Positions 50,380-62,487 are shown, counted from the stretch's first letter. The stretch: 64,000 bases of DNA from Stictocephala bisonia (GCA_035578905.1 JAQJVL010001134.1:62001-126000); one strand, 5' to 3'. Program-made: numbers and translations. The notes: generated from the sequence alone by a model not told the origin.

Positions 50380-53300
50380 CACAGATATCCAAAGTCCCCT
50401 ACGGGACAATCCTCTCCCCTTTGAAGGTCCTAATCCTCTAACTGGTCAGACATCTTACATTGCTATATCATCAAAACGTAATCCTCACTGATTTGTAGCT
50501 TTGCTCTGCTGATGTATCGCACTGCTCGAGTAGGGTAGAAACAACACAGAACTACCAAGTCCCTTCCGGGATCAATAGATCTTCCTCTCCCCTTAACGAT
50601 GCTCCTAATCCTCTAACGTGGTCATGCATCTTACATTACTTTATCGTCAAACCGTAATCCTCACTAATTTGTAGCTTTGCTCTGCTGATGTATCGCAGCA
50701 CTCGAGTAGGCTAGAAACAACACAAAACTACCATGTCCCTTCCGGGATCGATAGATCTTCTTCTCTCCTTAACGATTATCTTAATCCTCCAACGTGGTCA
50801 CATATCCTACATTACTTTATCTTCAAACCGTAATCCTAACTGATTTGTAGCTTTGCTCTGCTGATATATCGCACTGCTCGAGTAGGTTAGAAACAACACA
50901 GAACTACCATGTCCCCTAAGAGACCAACATATCTTCCCCTCTCCTTAACGATACTCCTAACCCTTTAACGTGGTCATATATCTTACATTACTTTATCATC
51001 AAACCATAATCCTGGCTGATTTGTAGCTTTGCTTTGCTGATGTATCGCACTGCTCGAGTAGGTTAGAAACAACACGGAACTACCAAGTTCCCTAAGGAAC
51101 CAACATATCTTCCCCTCTCCTTAAGATACTCCTAACCCTTTAAACGTGGTCATATATCTTACATTACTTTATCATCAACCCATAATCCTGGCTGATTTGT
51201 AGCTTTGCTTTGCTGACGTATCGCACCACTCGAGTAGGTTAGAAAAAACACGGAACTACCAAGTTCCCTAAGGAACCAACATATCTTCCCCTCTCCTTAA
51301 CGATACTCCTAACCCTTTAACGTAGGCACATATCCTACATTACTTTATCTTCAAACCGTAATCCTAACTGATTTGTAGCTTTGCTCTGCTGATATATCGC
51401 ACTGCTCGAGTAGGTTAGAAACAACACAGAACTACCATGTCCCCTAAGGGACCAACATAACTTCCCCTCTCCTTAACGATACTCCTAACCGTTTAACGTG
51501 GTCATATATCTTACATTACTTTATCATCAAACCATAATCCTGGCTGATTTGTAGCTTTGCTTTGCTGATGTATCGCACTGCTCGAGTAGGTTAGAAACAA
51601 CACGGAACTACCAAGTTCCCTAGGGAACCACCATATCTTCCCCTCTCCTTAACGATACTCCTAACCCTTTAACGTGGTCATATACCTTACATTACTTTAT
51701 CATCAAACCATAATCCTGGCTGTTTTGTAGCTTTGCTTTGCTGATGTATTGCACCGCTCGAGTAGGTTAGAAACAACACGGAACTACCAAGTTCCCTAAG
51801 GAACCAACATATCTTCACCTCTCCTTAAGATATTCCTAAACCTTTAACATGGTCATATATCTTACATTACTTTATCATCAAACCATAATCCTGGCTGATT
51901 TGTAGCTTTGCTTTGCTGATGTATCGCACTGCTCGAGTAGGTTAGAAACAACACGGAACTACCAAGTTCCCTAGGGAACCACCATATCTTCCCCTCTCCT
52001 TAAGATATTCCTAACCCTTTAACGTGGTCATATATCTTACATTACTTTATCATCAAACCATAATCCTGGCTGATTTGTAGCTTTGCTTTGCTGATGTATC
52101 GCACCGCTCGAGTAGGTTAGAAACAACACGGAACTACCAAGTTCCCTAAGGAACCAACATATCTTCCCCTCTCCTTAAGATACTCCTAACCCTTTAAAGT
52201 GGTCATATATCTTACATTACTTTATCATCAAACCATAATCCTGGCTGATTTTTAGCTTTGCTCTGCTGATGTATCGCACCGCTCGAGTAGGTTAGAAACA
52301 ACATGGAACTACCATGTCCTCTAAGGGACCAACATATCTTCCCCTCTCCTTAACGATACTCCTAACCCTTTAACGTGGTCATATATCTTACATTGCTTTA
52401 TCATCATACCATAATCCTGGCTGATTTGTAGCTTTGCTTTGCTGATGTATCGCACCACTCGAGTAGATTAGAAACAATACGGAAGACCAAGTTCCCTAAG
52501 GAACCAACATATCTTCCCCTCTCCTTAACGATACTCCTAACCCTTTAACGTGGTCATATATCTTACATTACTTTAACATCAAACCATAATCCTGGCTGAT
52601 TGGTAGCTTTGCTCTGCTGATGTATCGTACCGCTCAAATAGGTTAGAAACAACGTGGAAATACCATGTCCCCTAAGGGACCAACATATCTTCTCCTCTCC
52701 TTAACGATACTCCTAACCCTTTAACGTGGTCATATATCTTACATTACTTTATCATCAAACCATAATCCTAACTGATTTGTAGCTTTGCTCTGCTGATATA
52801 TCGCACCGCTCGAGTAGGGTAGAAACAACACGGAACTACCATGTCTCCGAAGGGACCAACATATCTTCTCCTCTCCTTAACGATACTCCTAACCCTTTAA
52901 CGTGGGTCATATAGTCGTTACATTCCTTTATCATCAACATAATCTACTGATTTGTAGCTTTGCTTTGCTGATGTATCGCACCCGCTCGAGTAGGGTTAGA
53001 ACAACACGGAACTACCAAGTCCCTAAGGAACCAACATATCTTCCCCCTCATCCTTAACGATACTCCTAACCCTTTAACGTGGATCACTCTTACATAAAAA
53101 AAAAAAAACTTTATCATCGAGCCGTAATCCTGGCTGATTTGTAGCTTTGCTTTGCTGATGTATCGCACCGCTCGAGTAGGGGTAGAAACAACATAGAACT
53201 AACCAAGTCCCGGAGCGGGAACTAAATAGATCAGGACCTGAGTCACGGGCGGCCGGTTAACGATACTCCTAATCCTCTAACGTGGTCATGCATCTTACAT

Positions 53301-53400
53301 TACTTTATCATCAAACCATAATTATGGCTGATTTGTTGCTTTGCTCTGCTGATGTTTCACACTGATCGAATTGGGTAGAATACCGTGTGTGAAACATGAA
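50380..53400 (+). repeat. 176-bp satellite array, about 17 monomers
   Basis: The anchor TTTGTAGCTTTGCTCTGCTG (or a close variant) recurs at 50492, 50668, 50844, 51020, 51196, 51372, 51548, 51724, 51899, 52074, 52249, 52425, 52600, 52776, 52951, 53138 and 53332. Spacing is 175-176 until the last two, which are 187 and 194. Each monomer has CACTGCTCGAGTAGG, a CCAAGTTCCCTAAGGAACCA-type imperfect palindrome, CTCCTTAACGATACTCCTAA and CTTACATTACTTTATCATCA. Two sub-variants alternate in part (CTCTGCTGATATATCGCA against CTTTGCTGATGTATCGCA), suggesting multi-monomer amplification. It is not coding. Confidence 0.95.
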
Positions 53401-54639
53401 CGGCCAGTGTTACCAGTTGTAAAATAAAATGATCAAACCAATGTATCATCTACTGATTATGCATAGAAATTTGGATATAATCCTGAGATGGTGGTTTAAG
53501 AATGAATAATTGTTGTTTAACATATTCTTGATGTTTCTCTATTACCTATATTATTTGTGTTTCGTAACATTATACATTAATTGTTTAAAGTTTACATCTT
53601 TATTATGTGGGTTCATAGATGAATTGACTATCAGAATCCAGCTTTTAATAATTATATAAAAAGTGATGAATCCATGCTTGTTTATTACTAAGGAACTCGG
53701 CATTTAACCACACAGGACAAATCTTTGTAAAGTTATCAATGATGGAATGTTTTATTCCATTGATTTAAGTAAACAATTTCTGCCACTCTCAGTTTCCATA
53801 AAACTTGAAATATTTAGCGCATTGACAACGAAATAATAATGAAACAGTATAATATACATGATACAATCTTCAAATGACTTCGGGTGCTTAACTTTATAAG
53901 ATTAAAAAGAATAATAATAAACATTATAAAAATAATGGTTTTTGAATAGTCGTTTTTACATTGTTTATGTGTACGATAATTAAAATTCAAATATATTTAT
54001 TATTTGCGAAAAAGACAATTTATAAATGCAGTTTCTATTTATCTTCATAGCCCAAAGCTAATTGAGAGAAAAAAACTATTGTAATTTCTTTACGAATATA
54101 TGTGGTAATTTATTATTTTGAAACATATATTTATACGTATACATATTATAATATACAGTTTTGGAACTTCCTTAATTCAAAAACAATATAACAATAAATC
54201 AAATAACAATGATTATAAAAATTTTATATATACAAATGTATAACAATTTGAACAGTGGGATAAATATAACATTATAATCTTAGATATACAACAAAACGAC
54301 ACAATAAAATCTTTATAATCACTAAAAAACAAAGCAACGAGCAAAACTTTTAATCCTAAAATTTACCAATACAATTATTCTAAAAATATGAGTAAGTAAA
54401 TGAAATAATTCAAAAAAAATTAATCATACAAATAATCTTTTCTCCTACTATTTACAGATTGAAAAACAAAATCTCAAACTACAGCGTAATTTTAAAAAGG
54501 TTTGATATCTTGCTGATTCATTAAGAAATAGTATTAAAACAGTACTAACGAAATAAAATTAAAAGTAATTTAAAACATAAAGATGCTACCATTAGTTGCT
54601 TAACTTTTTTTATATTTTGTATAAACGTCTAATAATTTA
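53401..54639. other. AT-rich DNA right of the satellite
   Basis: 53450-53530 matches 31340-31420, the right flank of the single monomer in block A. The rest is A/T sequence with no gene. Confidence 0.5.
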
Positions 54640-55120
54640 TTACAACAATAAAGCTTCTGTAATTATTGGCATGTAATTCTGATTTCAACATGCCAAATTA
54701 CACAAAAACACCTTAAATATAATGACTAACCACTAGAATTCATTCAGGAGTTTATTGACAAAATTATTGAGAGTAAATACTAATCCATTTTAAGGAAAGT
54801 AAATGATTTTAAAAATTTTAATTCCAAACAGTTTTAATTTTCTCTCTAAGTTGACAGTACTTAAGTTGACCCAACAATACAGACTAATTAATTAAATGTC
54901 ATTAGCAGACTGCAAACAATTTACACATGTAAAATCTTCATTAATGTGCTAAACTGTAAAGATAAGCCTTAACGAAGCCTAGATAAAAGGAGTTGATTGG
55001 ATTACGCAATTAAGTCAAGTGGGTTTAACGAAATATAGAGAGACTGGATTTTAAAATCAAACAAAATTTAACTGTACAGTAGGAAATTACTATTTTCATT
55101 TCAGAAACTGACATTCCGCA
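54640..55120 (+). repeat. Right end of the recognised homology in block B
   Basis: Partner of 31985-32460. AAAAGGAGTTGATTGGATTA and CGCAATTAAGTCA are almost unchanged. Confidence 0.65.
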
Positions 55121-55534
55121 GTGCTCTTACCGTACATTTAGGTTATTTGTATTATAAACTAATTGTTACTTACAAATTCTATGTGTTTTCTCTGTATGTT
55201 AGATCCCCGAAGACCAATATTTTGTTAGTAATATCTATGTTTGTTATTGGATATTGCTGCATTTTAAAGTTTATTATTGTTAGTTATTAATTGAATCCAT
55301 AACACTCTTGATATTATATTCAAAACACAAATATTTTATGTCTTATAAATTCAATAAAAGTTCTAAATTATTACATTTTGATAACAACAACAATATTCAC
55401 TTTGGCTACAATATTGAGAAGTATCACATAATCAACTGAACTACGTTATAAAAACAATGATTCAATCATTCATTATTCATCCATTTTATAAGACTGTAAA
55501 CCATTGTAAATCCATTTTATAAGACCATTGTATA

Positions 55535-55667
55535 GATGTGGGTGAATATGAGGGGTGAATGACTTGTATTAGTTTAGATGAGAAGGTTTAGCTATTGTTA
55601 CTAACTGAGAACGACTTGGCTCAGAAAGGACCATTTATGGATAGCACAATAGCCAGGGAAGCTAAAA
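55535..55667 (-). mobile_element. tRNA-type SINE, 3' fragment
   Basis: GGGTGAATATGAGGGGTGAA, ACTAACTGAG, CTCAGAAAGG, ATAGC and AATAGCCAGGGAAGCTAA match the 3' part and tail of the SINEs at 9055 and 41459. The head and central domain are absent. Confidence 0.6.
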
Positions 55668-58380
55668 AAATTGCATGCCTGTATAACGTTTTTTATAATC
55701 ATAAATCTGGTTTAAGAATGTAAACGACTGATCTAAGGTTAACATTTTACCTCCTGTTGTAAATATAGGTAAAATTTAATAAATTTGCATTAGTTGTATT
55801 ACAAAAGTTACAAAATTATGTCTTCGATTGAAAAATACCACAAGGTTACAGACATGTTTGCTGCCTATATACATGGCAAAGATATAATCATACAAATTTT
55901 TTTGGCAGCCTGAATGGTCTCGGCCCACCCACCCGAGGTTATAATATAGTTTATGATGTTTTACATAGAATAGCATTTTCATTTAGAACTCAAGGGGCAA
56001 CTGGATAAATGTTTCACATGTGCCAAAAAAATTTTTGAGTTAACATAAGTTAATACATATGTACTGTACTTTCTTTTGGCGGATCTTTACATAGCGTGTC
56101 TAAATTGAAAGGAAACCATACTTCAGAATAAAAATTATATAATAGGTCGCACGGCTTCCAAATAAATATCGTACGATCATAAGATCTGACATCAGAAAAG
56201 TGTTTCAAACGTCAAATATATTCCGAGCTTACACCCACTTGGTTTTTTGGGAAAACTCGATTTACATTCACTAGGAAGCTATTCGAAGAGGTTGTTCTCT
56301 AGAATTAAATCACCTTGCACGATGTGGGTTATCTCGCAAAATGGGGAGATTCGGTTTAGATATGATCTTTTTGAACTCTGTGGAGTTTTCCTTTGCGTTT
56401 TATATTCGGATTTTAGGATTTTAGATAGCACTAGAAGCCACGGTAGAGGGGTTTCAACTAGGGAATCGTTGATTGCTCTCATTGGCCTGTTTGGTTGAAT
56501 TGTCATTAACATTTGAAATGAACGCAACGGTGTATACAAGCTAAACGCAAACCTGATTATCTTAAATCTGTCATTGATAGTTCAAAAATACAGTTTCTAT
56601 AGTAAATTGTATAACGTGATTGATTGTGGCTAAATTTGCACTAATTTGTGGGTAAAGAAGAAATTGCACCATTTTTGTGGTCTTAATTTTATTCAGCAAT
56701 ATTATTTAGACCAGTGACCTAAAATAATAACAAACGAACAGTGCCAGAACTCTAGGAGCACTTGAACCCAAACTGAGTCGTATGGACTAAAAAGGAAAAA
56801 CAGGAAATCCTCACAGTCCTCTTTGTTTTGGGTAATATTTCAATCTTAAGTGTATATTTTTTTTCAAATACCAATCCAACTCAATCCCTATATCAGTAAA
56901 TATATACAAAGAAGTTAATCTTCTAAAACTAGTCAGTTATGTAAAGGGATATTATATAACCTTTCAAAATTTATGGAAACATCCCTAAATATACTCAAAT
57001 GTAAAGAATAATATGTTATCATTTGTATTAAATAAAATAAATACGAATGTTTATTAAATTGTATTACAATCATAAGGATCACCCAATCCAATAATTATAA
57101 GAGAAACTCATTCAATGGCTGGAATATGTAAATGGTCATAATTGTATAAGTGTTTTTTATCATTGTACTTTAATACCACACATTTATCAATCGGTATATT
57201 ATTTGACTAAATCTAACAGTTAATTTATAATACAGTGTGTTCCAAAGAGGAATGTATCCTGTTATGGAAGGATTAGCTTAAGACATGTTGATTTAAGCAA
57301 TTTGCCTGTAATTTACATACATTATCAGGTACAAATTATCTGGTCTATCAGTCTTATTATTCTTGACCTTGAACAACATTTTTGAAAGAAATCAAACATT
57401 GAATTAATGATAATGAATTTAGTAGACAAGGTTAACGATTAATTTTTTTGTTTTTGTTTTAATAACTTCAAATGAATATGTTTGTTTGTAATCTTTAAAG
57501 CTAGTACATCAGGCATGAGTCAGTTAAATGTATTTAATGATGATATTGACTGGTGTTTCCCTTGATAACCATCAATTAAAGTAAACATAAATCGAGTAAA
57601 TTTTATTAACTTAAGGTATTAATAAAGAATGCATTTTACTAATCAAGGTAAAATGGACTATGACATATATTGATTAAATTAATGCATAAAGATCTAAGAA
57701 ATAACACTAGGACAACTCATAATTTTATGCTACAATATGTTTATTTGATATAAGTCGTTTTCTCAAAACATTAAATTACTTTCATAATGTTGGTCGTAAT
57801 TTTAATTATCATTTTAATTATAATTACAGGAGACACTTAATAGCATAATAAACATGTTTTATTATATACGCATTTTGAAGACTAATATAGATATTACCTA
57901 ATAAATATTGCAATACATATATTTGTATTGCAATGCATGTATTTTATATTGCAATGCAATCTAAAGCACAAATTAGAGATGGATAGAATTAATAAAACCC
58001 TCTATGAATGGTTGTACATTGAACGTATTTAGCTTATACTGTGTGGCAAACCCAATAATATTTCATTAGTGTTTACTCAAATAAGATATTTGAATAAAAA
58101 ATACATTTTCGTCCGATAATCAATATGTTTTTAACGTAAAATCCAATAGAATTGGAAAATAGATAATAATAGTATTTTTGATTAATTTTTGTTCTAAATT
58201 ATGTTAACAAACAATTTTGACATAAAGTAACTGTACCGTACAGAAGCATATTATAAAGTAAAGTAACAAGGGATATCTTAATTAATATCGGTTTTTTTTG
58301 TTTTTTTTCATTTTGAATTTTCTATGTGGGATATAGTTTATTCAGTATTTCTAGGATTACAAGAAAGGTACTAATATCTC
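55668..58380. other. Mostly AT-rich DNA with an unidentified two-strand open region
   Basis: 56220-56540 is GC-richer and open on both strands: 83 codons at 56247-56498 (+) and 86 codons at 56279-56539 (-). Neither peptide (for example MGKLDLHSLGSYSKRLFS or NRPMRAINDSLVETPLPW) is recognised. It may be a transposon or exon relic. 57900-57960 has local TTGCAATGCA-type repeats. Nothing else was seen. Confidence 0.3.
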
Positions 58381-58429
58381 TTGACTAACTGTCGGCCGAA
58401 GGGTGTCTTTATATGATGACCATAGGTAG

Positions 58430-58530
58430 AAGCCCAGAACATTCTGGAAGTAGCGGTGGTGAACCTGGAGAAGAATCTAGAAGTTCTCGATTCCAGTTCA
58501 AGAAGGATCTTGATTCACGTTCAGGCGAGT
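58430..58530 (+). promoter_or_regulatory. Cluster of heat-shock-element-like units
   Basis: At 58436-58450, AGAACATTCTGGAAG is a perfect three-unit heat shock element (nGAAnnTTCnnGAAn). Further units with matching or near-matching spacing follow: GAAGAATCTAGAAG at 58470-58483 and TTCAAGAAGGATCTTG at 58497-58512. The cluster lies in a GC-richer stretch (58390-58650) without a recognised coding frame. If functional it would bind HSF. It could also be a chance pattern in an unrecognised repeat, and no heat-shock gene is visible downstream in the window. Confidence 0.35.
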
Positions 58531-58862
58531 GATCTGCCATTCTAATCCTTCCTGGAAGACGGATTGGCCCCGTGGGTGATTACTCGCGCAGGCATGGGGC
58601 ACATTGCCCTAATTAGTAGGTGGTACCGATGGTGACTACCGTGATCCGAAACAATATACATTTCTTAGTCTTTTTTAAAGTGTCTCAGATGACTTTTTCA
58701 CTGTACTATTTAAACTAAAGTAATATTGTAAGGATATGCTCTAAATATGCTTTTTATAAATATATCGGTTTTGATTCAGAGTATTTATCTAATTATTATA
58801 TTTTAATACCACTGTATAGTACGCGCGCTGAAGGTCTGGGCTCCTGGCTGGCCTACTAGTCA

Positions 58863-58900
58863 TATAAATACATCGACTCTGAGCTAGGCGGTCACAGACA
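58863..58900 (+). promoter_or_regulatory. Possible TATA-type core promoter
   Basis: TATAAATA at 58863-58870 is followed about 28 bp later by GGTCACAGAC (58889-58898), at initiator distance and loosely like the arthropod initiator TCAKTY. The local segment 58820-58920 is GC-richer than its surroundings. It might belong to a solo LTR or to an unidentified transcript; no coding frame follows. Confidence 0.22.
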
Positions 58901-59182
58901 GATCGTAAAGGGTAATTGTTTACGTGTTTACGGAGTATTTGTATTTTGCTATTTCTTATAATTATACCAGTATTTAAAATAAAAACATCAAATAGGTTAG
59001 AAGTTTGAGAGTTAACAAATTAAAACGTACATCAATAAGAACAATTAAATATATCATACAAAATTATAAATCAGTTAATAACTTTAATTGAAATTAAGTA
59101 ACTAAGAAATATATACTTCTTACTGTCACCAACAAAAATATTTCTGTGATTTCCCGAACCGTTAAAATACATATAATTTTTA

Positions 59183-59309
59183 TTTAAATGTTTTAAAATA
59201 AAAATAACGAGTTGGGAGTGACTCGTCGGTTTTATAAAACTCATGGACGGTTCTTCTAACGACACATTTGTCGATATCGTCTAGTTTTGTCACTGTACTT
59301 TTTCTCTCT

Positions 59310-59363
<54 letters not shown>

Positions 59364-59567
59364 AGTTGTGAACGAATACTCTCTTTCCACTGAAGTGTCC
59401 AATAAACACTTTTCACGCCGAATTTCCTTTATAAGAGTCTTTGAAACGCCACATGCAACTGCAGTTCGTTCTAACAATTTTTTTACGGGGATTCGTTGTT
59501 CATCTCTTAATTTGGCCTCATTCGCCATTAACTCACTTACTCTCCAAATAATTTCCCTACCCTGACT
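59183..59567 (-). pseudogene. DDE transposase N-terminal fragment split by a homopolymer
   Basis: Minus strand. After TAG at 59568-59570 the frame reads SQGREIIWRVSELMANEAK, IPVKKLLERTAVACGVS and KTLIKEIRREK, a helix-turn-helix-like N-terminus. After the A tract (T on plus, 59313-59362), in a shifted frame, comes TKLDDIDKCVVRRTVHEFYK with DESLPT. These blocks are the ones seen in the N-terminal part of a group of insect transposon proteins with a Tc1/mariner-IS630-like DDE domain (V/TDLDDFDK.VVRRTV..FY pattern). The catalytic domain is missing. The Lys-rich peptide between the blocks is an artefact of the poly(A). Family naming is from memory of motifs, not from a search. Confidence 0.6.
59304..59362. 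repeat. 50-bp T tract preceded by (CT)n
   Basis: A run of Ts at 59313-59362 follows TCTCTCTCTC. It interrupts a transposase remnant. Length is probably unstable. Confidence 0.95.
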
Positions 59568-59679
59568 CTAGTAGTTTTTCTTTGAGCTAATTTAGGAATA
59601 AAGCGAGCCATAGTTGAGGTAGGAACCACTAAAGGAATAAACTATTTAGGATTTACGTTCACTAATTTTACAACCTTAA

Positions 59680-60097
59680 GAGTCTGCAGAGGCTGTCGGC
59701 CATTTTGGTTTTAATCTCATTAGAACGATTTTTTTTCGAACCGGACAAATGATCACGCGTATCCAAATTTAACAGTTATTTAGAAACGGTCTTTTCCAAA
59801 CAAATTTTATTTGATCAAGAGTGAAATTACTCGTTGAACTGCTTTGTGGATTCATAATTAGTTTAATTGAATAAACATAAAAATTATTTAGCTTAAAGTT
59901 TTTATTTTCACCTATTTTTCAAACCTAGGCGTATGTATTCATAATATCACAAGCAAATACAATGCGCAATATAATAGCATTTTAAACTACACCTCATACA
60001 CAACTTTTGGTAAATAAATAATGATAAAAATATGGATTCAAAATAACGTTGTTTTTATGAGAATTAAACCAGTATGGCCGACATACTCTGCAGACTT
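59680..60097. mobile_element. 418-bp MITE flanked by TTAA
   Basis: The left end AGTCTGCAGAGGCTGTCGGC and following CATTTTGGTTTTAATCTCAT are mirrored at the right end (ATGAGAATTAAACCAGTATG, GCCGACATACTCTGCAGACT). This gives terminal inverted repeats of about 40 bp with a few mismatches. TTAA stands directly outside both ends (59676-59679 and 60098-60101), the duplication used by piggyBac-type elements. No transposase frame inside. The exact terminal base is uncertain by 1-2 because of the A/T run. Confidence 0.7.
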
Positions 60098-60379
60098 TTA
60101 ACACACTAAGGGACACACACACAAAAATACAAACTGAATTATTACACTACAGTAGTTAGATAAAAACAAACTTATAACCAAGTAAATAATTGTTTATCGT
60201 ACACTTGACTAAAAATTCTTAACATGCTAAACCACAAGCCAATATATTGCACGCAGTCTGGAAACGTACTGAATGTGCATCCGTAGGTAACAATTAACGT
60301 AACTTATTTTAGAAGCAAGCATGGAAAAGACTCCTAGCGTGGGAAAGTATGACAGTAGCGAATGTTTCCAGGACTGCAT

Positions 60380-60530
60380 GCATATTGGGCCCTCCACCCA
60401 TCTCCTCCCTATCACCACTCGGCGGGCTCGAGGCCGGCCGGACCCAAGGCTAGTATAGGCTAGTATACCTGTATACTAGCCTTAGGCCGGACCTTCGCCG
60501 CGCGGTCTATACGTGGATAGAAGAGTAGGC
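60380..60530. other. CpG/GC-rich patch with a perfect 24-bp hairpin
   Basis: GGCTAGTATAC-CT-GTATACTAGCC at 60458-60481 is an exact inverted repeat with a 2-base loop. GGCTAGTATA is repeated directly 10 bases before. GGCCGGACC occurs on both sides of the hairpin (60436-60444 and 60485-60493) as a direct repeat, as if a small palindromic insert had duplicated its target. Local sequence such as CTCGAGGCCGGCCGG and CGCCGCGCGG is exceptionally GC-rich for this window. A 63-codon minus-strand frame at 60227-60418 is not recognised. Confidence 0.55.
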
Positions 60531-60547
60531 GGATTAATGCAATGATA

Positions 60548-60611
60548 CGTGTATTTTGTATAGGTTGTCGTGTATTTTGTATAGGTTGTCGTGTATTTTG
60601 TATAGGTTGTC
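60548..60611. repeat. 21-bp minisatellite, three identical units
   Basis: CGTGTATTTTGTATAGGTTG plus T, repeated three times without change. Confidence 0.95.
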
Positions 60612-62487
60612 CCTAGTCCTGTCTGCACCAATGTAAGTTTTAGAACTGTATTATAACACTTTAAATGTATAAATACAACTTACATCAATAATAAAAACAC
60701 TTTATTACGTATTTAAGTAAACTTTAAGAGAGTAAACCATACAATATTAAAATCATGCTAAAATACAGTATATCGAATTTATTTTTTACATTTTTTGTTT
60801 ACTAATACTGTAAGTATCAAATCCGTTTGTTAAATTATATATGGAATGAACACTTATATTAAGATAAACGTAAACAAAACACAGTCATACTGTCCTTAAA
60901 TGTATGGTTCATTTGTATTTATATTTTAGTTGTATGGAAGTGAAGGACTGTTATGGGAAAATATCCTAACCTTCAATTAACATATATTTCTTATATATTA
61001 TCATTATTTCTATATTTCTATCCACTAAATATGGTTTTAGTAGTAGATTAGCGTTATCTCTGTAACGAAGACCTATGACAGACATTACGAAATAAGCATG
61101 AATATAATTCAATGTGACATCTAATGATCTATTAGAATAGTCACAAAACTTACTAAGGAACCGAGGAAATAAATACTTTATAAACAGGAAAATATAAGAA
61201 AAATTCTTTTGAGATATAGTTATGCTTAAATATATTACAGTATAAAATTTGTCAAAAATATCTCGTATTTAGAAAAATATGACACAGAATTTTATTAAAA
61301 AATCACTTATACTGCATAGAATGTCACTTACGTATACCATGTCAACCTTACGTCATAAAAAGCATAATTATTTATAATGTATTTAATCAAAGTTTAAACC
61401 TAAAATAAAGTAACTAAAGTATAAACTATAGTTTAAAACAACAGTATTTTAGTGATCAACTGACGTAATGAGTGGTCAAATTATAGCTACCGCTCACATT
61501 TGTGTTTTGGTTGGTACCATATCTGCTCAGTTTTCCTGACAAGAAACTGGCCACGTAATGTATCAACACTAACAAGGTTCCACGGTAATTTCCAGGAACA
61601 ATCCTGAGGTTCTCCTAGTAATAAAGTTGATAAATCACTAATTTCATGAGATCCAAGAAATTATTTAAAGATCTGTTTGGATAATGCTTACATAAACTAG
61701 TTATTTTTTAAAAACGTTTCTTGAGATATGTTTATAATATTTGGTTTTTTTTCTAATTTATAGGACTGTAATACAATGTATAATTTAAAAGTATACTACG
61801 TACAGTTCAATTTTATAATGTTAGACGGACTCCGGAAGCGGTGATAGGCGAGGGGTGAGGAATAGTGCCATTTCCACAAATATGTAATCAATGCAGGAAT
61901 TACTGATCAGCTTTCATTCATTCGTCTACAGTAGGTTTACTAGTGCACGGCCAAGTCTACGGTTATAATAATTCTACTTTGCAACATTTTCTTTGGGTCC
62001 CAATAAATCATAGCTAGATACGTGATATTTGTTTTGTAACATTTGAAATGCTTTTTCGTGGTAAATAAAAGTCTTTAGTCTAAACCATACCAAGCATTTT
62101 TTTATCATAAAACTTGTTTATTTTCAAAATTAAGAGACATTTTATTTTTCAAACAAAAAGCATAAAGTTAATATTTTTGTAAACAGAACAATTAATTATT
62201 TCATTGAACAATGTCTACTTAGCATTAAAATTTGACATGTTCAAAAAATATATTTCAACAATTTACCATATTTTTTTTTTTTTAATAAATATGTAATTTT
62301 GAAAAATATACTCTAGTAATACACTGAAAGCAAACTATTGGAAATTGTTGTATAAATTACCAATTACCGTTGTTATCATTAGAAATGCATTACAAAATAC
62401 ACAAATAACAATATATTGGCTTAGCCTAAATGTGGATGCATAAGAAATTTATAATAATAATAATAAATAGTAAACTAAATTACTCAC
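60612..62487. other. AT-rich DNA, nothing recognised
   Basis: A mildly GC-richer patch at 61830-61960 is unidentified. No gene or repeat pair noticed. Confidence 0.5.

Larger units (their letters stand above)
34230..55120 (+). repeat. Second block (B) of the long diverged tandem duplication
   Basis: Colinear with block A, but about 6 kb longer because of a MITE (36966), an internal duplication (40.05-44.39 kb), a SINE (41.46 kb), a LINE remnant (46.4-47.6 kb) and the satellite array (50.4-53.4 kb). It lacks the GT microsatellite and the 25.2-28.3 kb stretch of block A. Confidence 0.65.

Noticed and set aside
52944..53168. 74-codon minus-strand frame with a poly-Phe stretch
   Set aside because: It consists of satellite monomers plus a 13-base A run that is probably a sequence error.
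50380..53400. CRISPR array
   Set aside because: The 176-bp units are contiguous with no unique spacers. This is a eukaryotic satellite.
59180..59416. Lysine-rich protein
   Set aside because: The Lys run is a homopolymer tract, and the recognisable transposase blocks on each side are in different frames.
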